A stretch of DNA of 64,000 nucleotides from Prosthecobacter sp. (GCA_021733925.1 JAIPJY010000024.1:1-64000), one strand, 5' to 3'. Numbered from the stretch's first letter, positions 9,928 to 18,916 are shown. Notes: generated by a model not told the origin, from the letters alone. A program made the numbers and translations.

Positions 9928-10010
9928 AACGCTCCGCAGGGTCAAACAGAAGCGGAGCGAATCAAAAAGTGAAAAGCCTTCCAGGACAAAGACGCGCCCG
10001 CCCCGGCCCA

Positions 10011-11543
10011 TTACTCCCACTTCAACTCGGTGCCCACCGGAAGCAGACGCACAGCGCGGGCGATGTCCCAGTTTGTCATGCGGAAGCCGCCGATGCTTTC
10101 CTGCTTCATCATGGTACCGGGAATGCTGGTGCCGTGCAGACCGTAGGGCAGTGGCTTGGGATCTCCGCTCTTGGCCAGATTGATCCACAGAATGCCCACC
10201 GGATTGTTGGGTCCCGCAGCAAGCCGGTAAGGCACCGTCATGGGGGCAGCAGCATCGCCTGTGCTGGCAAGACGGGGGCGCGCAACGACATCGAGGATTT
10301 TCCAGATCTTGCGCCCATACAATCCCGGACGCGCCGATGAGACCGGCATGCTGGCGATGACGACATCTCCGCGCCGTATGATCAGCCGTCTCACTCCCAG
10401 CATGCTCGCGGAGATGGGGGCCGCAGGATCGGCGGCAGGCTGCAGGGGCTCCGAAAGCGCATTTTCAATCTCGAACGGCAGCACATTCGGCACGAGAAAG
10501 ACCGCTCCGGGCACATTGCCATTTTTGACGCCAGGATTGATGTGGCGCAGGAACGACTCGGCGGCATGAAAACGTTCGGCCACAAACTCCCAGCCGGAGC
10601 GGTAGGCCATGAAGGACTCATGCGTCAGCGCCTCAAAGGTGGGCAGCGGCTCAACGACCTTGCCCTTCGACTTGCCCCCAACTGCGCTGCCAGGATGAGG
10701 TGAAATCCAGCGCATGTCGGCGGCGGTAAGCACATACTCGACATAAGGACCGCCGATGGCTTTCATGGCGGCGGAAGGCTGGCCTTCGGGAGTGTGCAAC
10801 TCTCCGGGGTGCGCTTTTTCAAAGGCCTTGTACGCTGCATCATAAATCGGCCCCGCAGTACCATCTATCGGACCGATGCTGAATCCCTGCCGATCCAGAA
10901 AGGCCTGGATGAGCACCAACGATGAAGCCCCCCAGGCCGCTGGTGGCAGCGCACGGTGGGGTTTGGTCGCGATCAGCACCGGTGCCACCTCCTTCACTGG
11001 AGTCAGTGTTTTTTTGGCTTTCGCCTTGGAGGTGTCCTTGGCCGCTTCTTTTTCAGCGGCGACTGCTGCGTCGACCATTGCCTTGATGTCATTCTCCCCC
11101 GGAACCTTCACCACCTGACCGATGACAATCCGATCGTTCTTCAGTTCGTTGAAGATCCTGAGCTGATCCACCGTCACGCCGTTGGCACGGGCGATGACGG
11201 TGAGAGACTCCCCCTTCACCACCACGTGTTCGAGCATCACCGCAGGCGGCCCTTTGGGAGCGATCTTGGTGGCGGGCGCTGATTCGGTCTCCTTTGGAGG
11301 AGTGGCTGAATCACTGGGTTTGATCACCGGAACTTCGACAGGCACATCGATGGGAAGTCCCCAATCAGCCGCCGCAGTAGGTTCCACCTGCCAATGCCAT
11401 TTCACCACCTGCTCCAGTCCCGGCTCAATGGCGGGCATCGCGGGCTTCACCGTTTCCACCTGAGCCATGATCATGCCTGGAAGGCAGCCTGCCAGCACAC
11501 AAAACATCCAAGCGGACTTCGATGGCAACTGCTTCAGCATCAT
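10011..11543 (-). CDS. LysM protein with degenerate L,D-transpeptidase domain
   Basis: About 510 residues. The start at one of two adjacent ATGs gives a signal peptide ending near MIMAQ. A LysM domain lies at about residues 106-148 (EHVVVKGESLTVIARANGVT onward), followed by a linker rich in Lys and Ala, a peptidoglycan-binding-like region and a YkuD-type domain. In the signature, HGT is kept but the S-H-G-C of active enzymes is replaced by S-I-G-G before FRMTNWD, so both His and nucleophilic Cys are missing. It probably binds peptidoglycan without transpeptidase activity. It is followed by a TA pair on the same strand. Confidence 0.82.
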   Translation of the reverse strand: MMLKQLPSKSAWMFCVLAGCLPGMIMAQVETVKPAMPAIEPGLEQVVKWHWQVEPTAAADWGLPIDVPVEVPVIKPSDSATPPKETESAPATKIAPKGPPAVMLEHVVVKGESLTVIARANGVTVDQLRIFNELKNDRIVIGQVVKVPGENDIKAMVDAAVAAEKEAAKDTSKAKAKKTLTPVKEVAPVLIATKPHRALPPAAWGASSLVLIQAFLDRQGFSIGPIDGTAGPIYDAAYKAFEKAHPGELHTPEGQPSAAMKAIGGPYVEYVLTAADMRWISPHPGSAVGGKSKGKVVEPLPTFEALTHESFMAYRSGWEFVAERFHAAESFLRHINPGVKNGNVPGAVFLVPNVLPFEIENALSEPLQPAADPAAPISASMLGVRRLIIRRGDVVIASMPVSSARPGLYGRKIWKILDVVARPRLASTGDAAAPMTVPYRLAAGPNNPVGILWINLAKSGDPKPLPYGLHGTSIPGTMMKQESIGGFRMTNWDIARAVRLLPVGTELKWE

Positions 11544-11633
11544 GCGACACTCAAACCGCATTTGCTGCAATCACAAGTTACGGTTCAGCTCGGCGCGGCG
11601 AAAAATCGCTGTAAACACTCCAGCCCGCTCATA

Positions 11634-12035
11634 CTATGGCAGCAAAAAAGCGCCGGGGATGCCGGCGTCGAGGGTGGCGAGCAATGCCTCATGATGCTTT
11701 GCCAGCATCAACAGGTGAGCGTCCGTGGTGTTTGAAGCGCCTTTACACCATGGAGGCCATAGCAAGGAGTTTTGATCGTCTGAAATGAACTGATGCTGCC
11801 TGCCAAGCTTTTGCAGCATGCCCTTCAGCACTCTGCCTGCAAGCGACGCTGTCACCTTGCCGCGGCTGCGCTGCATGGAAACTCGCACAAAGCCCAGTTG
11901 TGGGATTGCCGAGGTCTGGAGCACATCCGCGTTTGCTGCTTTGATGGCCGCAATCCATGTTGTCGCACGCTGATGGTCCACATGATCACTCCCCCCCCAG
12001 GCAACGAGGACATTCACATCCAACAGATAGTTCAT
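11634..12035 (-). CDS. PIN-domain toxin of a VapBC-type pair
   Basis: 133 residues with PIN-domain layout: YLLDVNVLVAW with Asp6 at the N-terminus, a central LGFVRVS segment (IPQLGF, where many relatives have Glu or Gln/Asn), the TTDAHLLMLA block with conserved Asp, and LLATLD near the C-terminus. PIN toxins are metal-dependent RNases that cleave tRNA or rRNA. The ATG overlaps the antitoxin stop by 4 bp, the usual arrangement for such pairs. The protein appears full length and undisrupted. Confidence 0.85.
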   Translation of the reverse strand: MNYLLDVNVLVAWGGSDHVDHQRATTWIAAIKAANADVLQTSAIPQLGFVRVSMQRSRGKVTASLAGRVLKGMLQKLGRQHQFISDDQNSLLWPPWCKGASNTTDAHLLMLAKHHEALLATLDAGIPGAFLLP

Positions 12036-12274
12036 GGAAAATCAGCCAGCAGTTCGCGCACGCTTTCCGTCGTAAGGGCAGGCTGGGTTGGCGCGGGAGC
12101 AAATATCTCGGCACCTGTCAGCGGGCAGCGTATCAGCCCGATGTTTCCAACCGGCTCATTCCCCGACAACACCCGTCGGCGCAGCAGTTCGGAGAGCGAA
12201 GTCTTGGCGGCACGCGCCTTGCGGCGAAGCACCTGTGCATCAGCATCTGAGACTTTGAAGGTGATGGTCGTCAT
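12032..12274 (-). CDS. Ribbon-helix-helix-like antitoxin partner
   Basis: 80 residues. The N-terminus TTITFKVSDADAQVLRRKA is a short beta strand followed by two helices, as in ribbon-helix-helix DNA-binding antitoxins; the C-terminal part (TTESVRELLADFP) is the likely toxin-binding tail. It precedes and overlaps the PIN toxin gene by 4 bp, so translation is probably coupled. Such antitoxins repress their own promoter as a complex with the toxin. The exact antitoxin family was not identified. Confidence 0.78.
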   Translation of the reverse strand: MTTITFKVSDADAQVLRRKARAAKTSLSELLRRRVLSGNEPVGNIGLIRCPLTGAEIFAPAPTQPALTTESVRELLADFP

Positions 12275-12315
12275 GAGCAGATGTTGCTACAAAAAAGCCA
12301 TCAAGGCAAGCATCT

Positions 12316-13410
12316 CTACTTCCCCAACACCTGCTTCATCACTTCGATGCACCGCTCGTTCTGCGGCATGGTGCCGACGCTGATGCGCACCCATTCGGGG
12401 AGCTTGTAGGCGGCCATGGCGCGGACGATGACGCCTTTGTCCATCATGGCTTTGAAGACGGCGTTGCCATCGCCGACTTTGACGAGGACGAAGTTGGCGT
12501 AGCTGGGGATGTATTCGAGGCCCATTTCGCCAAACTGCTGCTGCAGGTACGTACGGCCTTCGTCGGTGATGCTCTTGGTCTTGTTTTGGTGCTCTTCGTC
12601 GAGTAATCCGGCCAGCGCACCGGCCTGGGCGATGGAGTTGAGATTGAAAGGCTGCCGCGTGCGCTGGAGCACATCGATGAGCTCCTTGTTCGCAATGCCA
12701 TAACCGACGCGTGTACCTGCAAGGCCCTGGATCTTCGAGAAGGTGCGCAGGACAACGACGTTGCGTCCTTCGCGGACGTACTTGAGCGTGTCCGGCGGAT
12801 TGTCGAGGAACTCATAGTAGGCCTCGTCGAACACGACGACGACATGCTCGGGGACCTTGGCCATGAAGCGGTCGATCTGCTCCTGCGTGACCAGCGTGCC
12901 CGTGGGATTGTTCGGATTGGCGATGAAGACTTCCTTGGTGTTCGGCGTGATGGCGGCGGCCATCGCATCGAGATCATGCACGTAGCCGGGATCAGGCACT
13001 TCGATGGTGTCCGCGCCAAAAACCTTGGCCATGAGCTTGTAGACGAGGAAGGCGTGCTCGGCGGTGATGATGTTGTCCCCGGGCTTGAGGAAGGCGTGGC
13101 CGATGAATTCGATGACTTCATTGGAGCCGCAGCCCATGATGATGTTGCCCATCTCCAGGCCGAGCTTTTCCGCCAGCGCATTGCGCAGCTTCCATGAGGC
13201 GCCGTCCGGGTAGATGTTGACCTCTTTGACGGCCTCCTGCATCGCCACAATCGCCTTCGGCGACGGCCCGAGCGGATTTTCATTGGAGGCGAGCTTGATG
13301 ATGTCCTCCGGCTTCAGGCCGCGTTCACGGGCCACATCTTCGATGGGTTTGCCGGGTTCGTAAGCGACGAGGTCTTTGAGCTGTGGGTTGGCGTAGTTCC
13401 AGATGGACAT
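12316..13410 (-). CDS. hisC: Histidinol-phosphate aminotransferase
   Basis: 364 residues from the ATG 13410; an upstream in-frame extension of 63 codons was rejected because family members start at MSIWNYANPQL-like sequence. Fold-type-I aminotransferase motifs are ASNENPLGPSPKA (41-53), IYPDG, IANPNNPTG (163-171), DEAYYEF (195-201) and TFSKIQGLAGTRVGYG with the pyridoxal-phosphate Lys226. The enzyme makes histidinol phosphate in histidine synthesis and may also act on aromatic amino acids. It is divergent from the MgtC/DUF4010 gene. Confidence 0.93.
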   Translation of the reverse strand: MSIWNYANPQLKDLVAYEPGKPIEDVARERGLKPEDIIKLASNENPLGPSPKAIVAMQEAVKEVNIYPDGASWKLRNALAEKLGLEMGNIIMGCGSNEVIEFIGHAFLKPGDNIITAEHAFLVYKLMAKVFGADTIEVPDPGYVHDLDAMAAAITPNTKEVFIANPNNPTGTLVTQEQIDRFMAKVPEHVVVVFDEAYYEFLDNPPDTLKYVREGRNVVVLRTFSKIQGLAGTRVGYGIANKELIDVLQRTRQPFNLNSIAQAGALAGLLDEEHQNKTKSITDEGRTYLQQQFGEMGLEYIPSYANFVLVKVGDGNAVFKAMMDKGVIVRAMAAYKLPEWVRISVGTMPQNERCIEVMKQVLGK

Positions 13411-13470
13411 GGTTGGTGGCTTGGAGGAACGTTTCTTGGACTGGGATGGCGACGATGGCAAGTCCGTGTA

Positions 13471-13487
13471 AAGTCTCCCTGAGACTT
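13471..13487. promoter_or_regulatory. Inverted repeat in the hisC / MgtC-family divergent region
   Basis: AAGTCTC-CCT-GAGACTT is a perfect 7-bp inverted repeat with a 3-bp spacer, 14 bp before the start codon at 13501 and 61 bp upstream of the hisC start. It may be an operator or a hairpin in the 5' leader of the rightward gene. No sigma-70 boxes were clear enough to call. Confidence 0.3.
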
Positions 13488-13500
13488 CGTTTAAACCGCC

Positions 13501-14757
13501 ATGCCAGCCACTTTGCCCGACACCTCTGAACTGCTCCTGTCCCTCGGCACCGCCACCGGGCTGGGTCTGCTCGTCGGATTGCAGCGTGAATGGGTGCAAA
13601 ACCGTGTCGCGGGTATCCGCACCTTTGCCCTGCTGACACTCTTCGGCGCGCTGATCGGCCTGCTGGGAAATGCCTATGGTGCCTGGGCGGTCGCGGCGGG
13701 CTTCATCGCCTTCGCCGCCATTGTGGTCTTTGGGGGCTGGCTCGGTCTGGGCACACGCGAGCCGGACTCCGGCATGACCACGGAGATGGCCATGCTCGTC
13801 ATGTTTTCAACAGGCATCATCACCATGCTCGGGGAACGGCTCATCGCGGTGATGATCGCCGGCGGGGTCATGGTGCTGCTCCAAAGCAAGAAGGCCCTGC
13901 ACGCCATGGTGCGCCATTTCGGTGAGGACGATCTGCGTGCGATTGCCCGCCTAGTCCTCCTTGGACTGGTCATTTTACCCGCACTGCCCAACCGTGCGAT
14001 GGGCTATCTCGGCGTGCTCAATCCCTTTGCCATCTGGCTCATCGTGGTGCTCATCGTCGGGATCAGCCTGGCGGCCTACATGGCTGAAAAATACCTGGGC
14101 GGCTCCAAAGGTTCCGTGCTGGCCGGAGTTCTCGGCGGGCTGGTGTCCAGTACCGCGACCACGGCCAGTAGCGCGCGCCGCAGCAGCACAGCCGCAACCG
14201 GCAGCATGTCCCTTGCGGCCATGGCCTTGATCGCTTCCGCCATGGCCTTTGTGCGCCTGCTGGCGGAAGTGGTGATCGTCGCCTCCGATCACCTTCGAGA
14301 GCTGCTGCCGCCGCTCATCGCCATGATGCTCTGGGTCGCCCTCATCGCCGCCGTGTCATACCGGTTCGCGGAAAAGGCGGACTCCCAGCCTGTGGATGAA
14401 CACCCGCCGTCTGAGCTGAAGAATGCCGTTTTCCTCGGTCTGCTCTACGCCTTGGTGCTGGTCATCGTGGCCTACACGCGCGAGCACAGCAGTTCGTCCG
14501 GGCTTTACCTGGCAGCCTTCCTTTCCGGCCTGCCGGACATGTCCGCCATCACGCTTTCCACCTCCCGCCTTGTCACCACCGGCAATCTCGAAACATCCAT
14601 CGCCTGGCGCATGATTCTCGTGGGCGGCATGGCCAATTTGTGTTTCAAAATGGTATTCGTGATCGCCCTCGGATCACGTGCCTACATCAAGCCTGCATTG
14701 CTCGGTCTGCTTCTATCAGTCGCAGGAGGCGCGGCCATTTTGGCGCTCTGGCCCTAA
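13501..14757 (+). CDS. MgtC/SapB-type membrane protein with DUF4010 domain
   Basis: 418 residues, almost entirely hydrophobic, with about eleven to twelve predicted membrane segments. The N-terminal GLGLLVGLQREWVQNRVAGIRT block with G(L/V)xRE-type motif is typical of MgtC/SapB proteins; the later GGSKGSVLAGVLGGLVSSTA and SGLPDMSAITLS blocks match DUF4010. The transported or sensed substrate is unknown. It is monocistronic, divergent from hisC and 75 bp before the CbpA-like gene. Confidence 0.85.
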   Translation: MPATLPDTSELLLSLGTATGLGLLVGLQREWVQNRVAGIRTFALLTLFGALIGLLGNAYGAWAVAAGFIAFAAIVVFGGWLGLGTREPDSGMTTEMAMLVMFSTGIITMLGERLIAVMIAGGVMVLLQSKKALHAMVRHFGEDDLRAIARLVLLGLVILPALPNRAMGYLGVLNPFAIWLIVVLIVGISLAAYMAEKYLGGSKGSVLAGVLGGLVSSTATTASSARRSSTAATGSMSLAAMALIASAMAFVRLLAEVVIVASDHLRELLPPLIAMMLWVALIAAVSYRFAEKADSQPVDEHPPSELKNAVFLGLLYALVLVIVAYTREHSSSSGLYLAAFLSGLPDMSAITLSTSRLVTTGNLETSIAWRMILVGGMANLCFKMVFVIALGSRAYIKPALLGLLLSVAGGAAILALWP

Positions 14758-14832
14758 AGTCCGGCCAGCTGCTCAAAGAATGCAGGATGAATCACAACGA
14801 CAGGTCGCTGCGCAACGTATCTACTTCACATC

Positions 14833-15792
14833 ATGCCCGCCGAATTTAAAGACTACTACGCCACCCTTGGCGTCTCACGCGATGCCAGCGCGGACGAAAT
14901 CAAGAAGGCCTTCCGCAAACTGGCCCGACTCTACCACCCCGACACCGCCAAAGATAAGAAGACGGCGGAAGCCAAGTTCAAGGAGATCAATGAGGCCAAC
15001 GAGGTGCTCAGTGACCCGGACAAGCGCAAAAAGTATGACACGCTCGGCGCAGGCTGGCAGGACGCGGGCGCCTATCAGCCACCGCCAGGAGCAGGTGGTC
15101 ATGAGCAGGAGTTCCACTTTGGTGGCACCGGCTTCAGCGACTTCTTCGAGCAGTACTTCAGCGGTGGCAGCCGCTATGGCTTCCCACAGGGATTTGACGA
15201 AGGAGGCCCCACAGGGTCAGCCCAAAGAGGGCGCGCACGCCGTGGCCATGACATTGAGGGAGACATCCTCGTCACGCTGGAAGAGGCCATGCACGGCACG
15301 CAGCGACCGATTTCCCTGCAAACAGTGAACCGCCAGACGGGTGCCGTGCAGACCCACAGCTTTGAGGTCCGCATCCCCCCCGGTGCCACCGATGGCCGCC
15401 GCATCCGCGTCCCCGGCCAGGGCGAACCCGGCCACAACGGCGGGCAAGCTGGAGACCTTTACCTGCGCGTACGCCACGCCGCACATCCCGATTTTACCAC
15501 CCAAGAAACTGACGTGATTCACGAACTCGACATTGCTCCATGGGAGGCGGTGCTCGGCGCGGAAGTGATCGTGCCGACCCTCGACGGCTCCATCAAACTG
15601 CGCATCCCTGCCGGCAGTGAAAACGGCCAGAGCCTGCGCGTCCGCGGGCGCGGCCTGCCCAAGGGCAAAACCGGCGAGCGCGGTGATTTCTTTGTGAAGC
15701 TCCAGATCGTGCTGCCAGACAAGATCAGCGATGCCGAACGTGCGTTGTGGGAACAACTGCGCAGCGCCTCCACCTTCAACCCACGCGCCTGA
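14833..15792 (+). CDS. CbpA-like DnaJ-class co-chaperone
   Basis: 319 residues. The J domain is at residues 7-70 with HPD at 35-37 and the KEINEANEVLSDPDKRKKYD helix. A Gly/Phe-rich stretch (about 80-120) follows, then the C-terminal substrate-binding domains (DIEGDILVTLEEAMHGTQRP, RIPPGATDGRRIRVPGQG). The cysteine zinc-finger of DnaJ is absent, which is the CbpA arrangement. It stimulates DnaK ATPase. A CbpM-like modulator gene starts 1 bp after its stop. Confidence 0.9.
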   Translation: MPAEFKDYYATLGVSRDASADEIKKAFRKLARLYHPDTAKDKKTAEAKFKEINEANEVLSDPDKRKKYDTLGAGWQDAGAYQPPPGAGGHEQEFHFGGTGFSDFFEQYFSGGSRYGFPQGFDEGGPTGSAQRGRARRGHDIEGDILVTLEEAMHGTQRPISLQTVNRQTGAVQTHSFEVRIPPGATDGRRIRVPGQGEPGHNGGQAGDLYLRVRHAAHPDFTTQETDVIHELDIAPWEAVLGAEVIVPTLDGSIKLRIPAGSENGQSLRVRGRGLPKGKTGERGDFFVKLQIVLPDKISDAERALWEQLRSASTFNPRA

Positions 15793-15793
15793 C

Positions 15794-16048
15794 ATGAGCG
15801 ACCCCACCTCTCAAACCTATTCGCTGGAAATCCTCGCCGAGACGACCGGTGTCTCCACGCAGTTGATCGTGCAGTATCAGGAGCATGGCATCCTCCCGCC
15901 TCACTTTGATGATGACACCGTGCGCGCCCTGCGCCGCATCGAACATCTGCGCGAAACCTGCGAGATGAACCTCCGCGGTCTCAAGATGCTCACACAGTTG
16001 CTCGATGAAGTCGAACAACTGCGCCAGGAACTGCGCACCAGACGCTGA
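15794..16048 (+). CDS. CbpM-like chaperone modulator
   Basis: 84 residues; ATG 15794 directly follows the TGA of the CbpA-like gene, so this start beats the longer upstream frame. The sequence YSLEILAETTGVSTQLIVQYQEHGIL reads as a MerR-like helix-turn-helix, and the C-terminus is a helical coiled-coil-like segment (GLKMLTQLLDEVEQLRQEL). In E. coli, CbpM binds the CbpA J domain and blocks its action on DnaK and DNA. The gene order supports the same pairing here. Confidence 0.78.
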   Translation: MSDPTSQTYSLEILAETTGVSTQLIVQYQEHGILPPHFDDDTVRALRRIEHLRETCEMNLRGLKMLTQLLDEVEQLRQELRTRR

Positions 16049-16054
16049 GGTCTT

Positions 16055-17416
16055 TTAAGCAAACTGCGTCATGCCGGGAATTGGCATCGGAGTTGGCTTA
16101 AATTTGTCGCCATACTGCAGATTGTCCGGCGCGAGATCCTGCTTGGAGGACATGATCGCCAGCGCAACACGGGCAGATTTTTTATCTGAATTTGCCTCCG
16201 GCGCGGAGTCGTCCTTCCAAAAGATCTTCTGCCCCGTGTAGGCGGCTTCACGGCCCATGATGGCGATGAGCGTGCTGCTCATCATGCGGTCGCCGTCATT
16301 GATGACCTCGCCTTTGCGGATCGCGTTGAAGAGCGCCTGATGCTCCAGATCATACATGTTTTTCTCCTCACCGCGCCAGCGCCAGCGCTTGTCGCCCTCA
16401 ATGAAAGGCGCGGGACCTTTACCAATGACCAGACGCCCCTTGGTGCCCTGGATGTTGTCGATGACTTCGTTGTGGCAGCCGGTGATCTGACGGTTGGTGA
16501 TGTGGCAAAGAATGCCGCCAGCCCATTCGAAAGCGCAGTGAAAGTGATCGAAGATATTTCCGTCCTCCGCCGGGCGCTGGCGACCACCGGTCGCGATGAC
16601 ACTCACAGGTGGGGTGTCCTTCATCGCCCAGCAGATTTTGTCCAGGCTGTGCACGGCCTGCTCGACGAGGCTGTCGCCACTGAGCCAGGAGAAATTGTAC
16701 CAGTTGCGCACCTGCCACTCCACATCCCCCATCCCGGCGGGACGGCCTGCAGCAGGTGGCATCACTTTCACCGGCCCGGCGTAATAGGTCGCGAGAATTC
16801 CTGTGATGTCGCCGATCTCGCCGTCATGGAGACGCTTGTAGCACTCGATGCGGCTGGTGGAATAGCGCCAGCAGAAGCCGGCCACAAGATTGAGCTTCTT
16901 CTGCTTGGCCTTTTCGACTGCGGCCTGAGCAACGAGATAACCGGCGGCATCCACCGCCATCGGCTTCTCGCAGAAAATGTGTTTCCCGGCCTCGACCGCT
17001 GCGGTGAGATGCAACGGGCGAAACCCCGGTGGAGTCGCGAGGAGAACGACATCCACGCCGCAGTCGATGAGCTTTTGATAAGCATCCAGACCGGTGAACC
17101 GTTTATCCGGCTGCACATCGACGCGATCTGGAAAACTCGCAGAGAGATTCTTGATGCTGCTCTCGATCTGCGAGTCGAACGCGTCGGCCATCGCCACGAT
17201 TTTCGAATTGTAATCCGCCCCAAGAGCCTGGGCCGCCGCTCCTGTACCACGGCCGCCACAGCCGATCAGGCCGATTTTCAAAGTCTCGTTCGAGTCCGCC
17301 TTTTGTTGCGCGAGCAGAGAACCGGCGGAGGTCAAAACAGCCGGAGCGAGGAGAGCTCCACCGCTGGCATTGAGAAAACGACGACGTGAGAAGGTGGAGA
17401 CGGCTGGATCAGACAT
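16055..17416 (-). CDS. Tat-exported Gfo/Idh/MocA-family oxidoreductase
   Basis: 453 residues. The start at 17416 places a twin-arginine signal (RRRFLN at 11-16, then a hydrophobic stretch to about 37). The Rossmann motif IGLIGCGGRGTGA lies at 48-60 and the conserved EKP motif at 150-152. Length and signal fit the large secreted dehydrogenase group, common in Verrucomicrobiota and Planctomycetota and thought to act on sugars or inositols outside the cytoplasm with NAD(P). It converges on cbpM with a 6-bp gap. Substrate unknown. Confidence 0.88.
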   Translation of the reverse strand: MSDPAVSTFSRRRFLNASGGALLAPAVLTSAGSLLAQQKADSNETLKIGLIGCGGRGTGAAAQALGADYNSKIVAMADAFDSQIESSIKNLSASFPDRVDVQPDKRFTGLDAYQKLIDCGVDVVLLATPPGFRPLHLTAAVEAGKHIFCEKPMAVDAAGYLVAQAAVEKAKQKKLNLVAGFCWRYSTSRIECYKRLHDGEIGDITGILATYYAGPVKVMPPAAGRPAGMGDVEWQVRNWYNFSWLSGDSLVEQAVHSLDKICWAMKDTPPVSVIATGGRQRPAEDGNIFDHFHCAFEWAGGILCHITNRQITGCHNEVIDNIQGTKGRLVIGKGPAPFIEGDKRWRWRGEEKNMYDLEHQALFNAIRKGEVINDGDRMMSSTLIAIMGREAAYTGQKIFWKDDSAPEANSDKKSARVALAIMSSKQDLAPDNLQYGDKFKPTPMPIPGMTQFA

Positions 17417-17592
17417 AGGAACAGAGAGTGGTTTAAAACAGAGCTGAAACTTCGGCTCGGGAAAGGAAAACCTTTCAGCGAAAGGGCAGATAACACCAGC
17501 CCACCAGCAGGGCATTAGGAAGAAACTAATGAATGCGAGGAACCCTAATTCAGATCCCGTTGAAATCTTCGCGGAAGGGCGCGAAGACAGAC

Positions 17593-18075
17593 TCAGCCGT
17601 GCCGGGGGATGACCTTCGTCAGCCCGGATGACTGCGGCGGATGTCCGCCGTTGTCCAGATCACTCAGCGGCTGAGTTTCCACCCGGCTGATTTCGTCATC
17701 CGGCGAAGGCTGGAGCAGCGCATCCACGAGAAGCTGCGTGTCTTCCAGAAAGGTCAGTCCGGCGCGGCGCAAGAAATCCACCTCCGAGGCATGCGTGTGC
17801 AAGGTGATGAGCAGGCATTCCCCTTGGAACAAGGCCAGTACAAACACGCCCTCATAACCAAACCAGAACGTTTTCACGTCACGGTCGCCACCGCTGCCAA
17901 AATGGGCGCGCGCATCATGCAGGGATTGCAGCAGACGCTCGGCACGAAACTCCTCAAAGGGGAGCAGATTGATCAGAATTTGCCGCCGCCAGCACAGCAG
18001 CAGTCCATTGACCGAACCGGCGTGTTTCAGCCGTTCGAGGGCAGACCGTAGAGATGGAGTGATAGATGCAGCCAT
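17593..18075 (-). CDS. Putative roadblock/LC7-like protein
   Basis: 160 residues, no signal peptide. The pattern VNGLLLCWRRQILINLLPFEEF, then FVLALFQGECLLITLHTHA, then a helix with RRAGLTFLEDTQLLVDALL, resembles the alpha-beta layout of roadblock/LC7 proteins, which regulate small GTPases such as MglA. No catalytic motif is visible. It begins 3 bp after the stop of a small unknown gene on the same strand, so the two look cotranscribed. The family call is by pattern only and uncertain. Confidence 0.45.
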   Translation of the reverse strand: MAASITPSLRSALERLKHAGSVNGLLLCWRRQILINLLPFEEFRAERLLQSLHDARAHFGSGGDRDVKTFWFGYEGVFVLALFQGECLLITLHTHASEVDFLRRAGLTFLEDTQLLVDALLQPSPDDEISRVETQPLSDLDNGGHPPQSSGLTKVIPRHG

Positions 18076-18078
18076 GTT

Positions 18079-18399
18079 TTATGCCTCCATTGAATTGGCG
18101 CGTGTAAGGAGTTCAAAGATCGGCGTCCGTTCGCCGATGTGCGCGCCCGCACCAGGGTCTTTGGCGTCGGTGCCAGCGTCGAAATAGGCGAAGTTCAGGG
18201 TGAAATCCTCCTCCTGCAGCGTTCCCATCCAGGGGGCTCCCAGTTCGAGGCACTCGCCCACTTTCAATCCGAAGTGCCGCAGCCCTTGGAAATCGGCGGC
18301 GTAGTTGTTCACGGCTTCCTGACCGCTGTCACTGGAGACGACGCCATCTTTCAGGGTGAAGAGTTGCAGGGGAAGAGGTATTACCTCGGATTCGCTCAT
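18079..18399 (-). CDS. Conserved-looking small protein, partner of the roadblock-like gene
   Basis: 106 residues, acidic, without signal peptide or membrane segment. The sequence has no motif I recognise; notable stretches are LQLFTLKDGVV and LTRANSMEA at the end. The 3-bp gap to the next gene and the shared strand indicate a two-gene transcription unit. Codon use resembles the neighbours, which supports a real gene. Divergent from the IscA-like gene, with 148 bp between the start codons. Confidence 0.6.
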   Translation of the reverse strand: MSESEVIPLPLQLFTLKDGVVSSDSGQEAVNNYAADFQGLRHFGLKVGECLELGAPWMGTLQEEDFTLNFAYFDAGTDAKDPGAGAHIGERTPIFELLTRANSMEA

Positions 18400-18547
18400 G
18401 GGATATTGAAGTTGTCCCTCTTACGTCTCAAAAAACGGCTGATGAGGCAAGCATAATCCACGGATGAGGCAAAATAGCAGCCCCCCCGCTTGACTCTGCG
18501 ACCCTTTGCTTTCTTTCATCCCATCTCTGCGCTATCCATCCCTCCCC

Positions 18548-18916
18548 ATGACCGCCGCCGCCCCCAGTTTTAAAATCGGCAATGAAAAGCTAATCAAAGT
18601 GCTGCCGAACGCCGCCAACCGTCTGCTAGGCCTGCTCAAAAAGCAGGGCCGCGCTGAAAACGGCGCCCTGCGCGTGGCCGTCGTCGGTGGCGGCTGCTCC
18701 GGCCTGCAGTACAAGATGGATCTCGTCGATGGCCCCGCCAACCGTGACATCATGGTCACCTCCAGCGAGGTGCGCGTTGTCATCGACCCCAAGAGCGCCC
18801 TGTTTGTCTCCGGTTCTGAACTGGATTACAGCGACGACATCCAGAGCGGTGGATTCAAGGTGAAGAACCCAAACGCCGTCGTCACCTGCTCCTGTGGTGA
18901 AAGCTTTGCCGCCTGA
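18548..18916 (+). CDS. A-type iron-sulfur carrier (IscA/ErpA/HesB family)
   Basis: 122 residues from ATG 18548. The three conserved cysteines are present at Cys50 (GGGCSGLQY) and Cys114/Cys116 (TCSCGESF), the ligand set for Fe-S or iron binding. Start choice avoids 14 upstream codons that read through the leader. The protein transfers assembled Fe-S clusters to apo-enzymes. An HscB gene starts 6 bp downstream, so the two form an Fe-S maturation unit; iscS, iscU and hscA are not in this window. Confidence 0.92.
   Translation: MTAAAPSFKIGNEKLIKVLPNAANRLLGLLKKQGRAENGALRVAVVGGGCSGLQYKMDLVDGPANRDIMVTSSEVRVVIDPKSALFVSGSELDYSDDIQSGGFKVKNPNAVVTCSCGESFAA

Noticed and set aside
9753..10340. Rightward 195-codon frame over the REP-like region
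   Set aside because: Arg/Ser-rich composition, spans palindromes and runs antisense to the end of the LysM gene.
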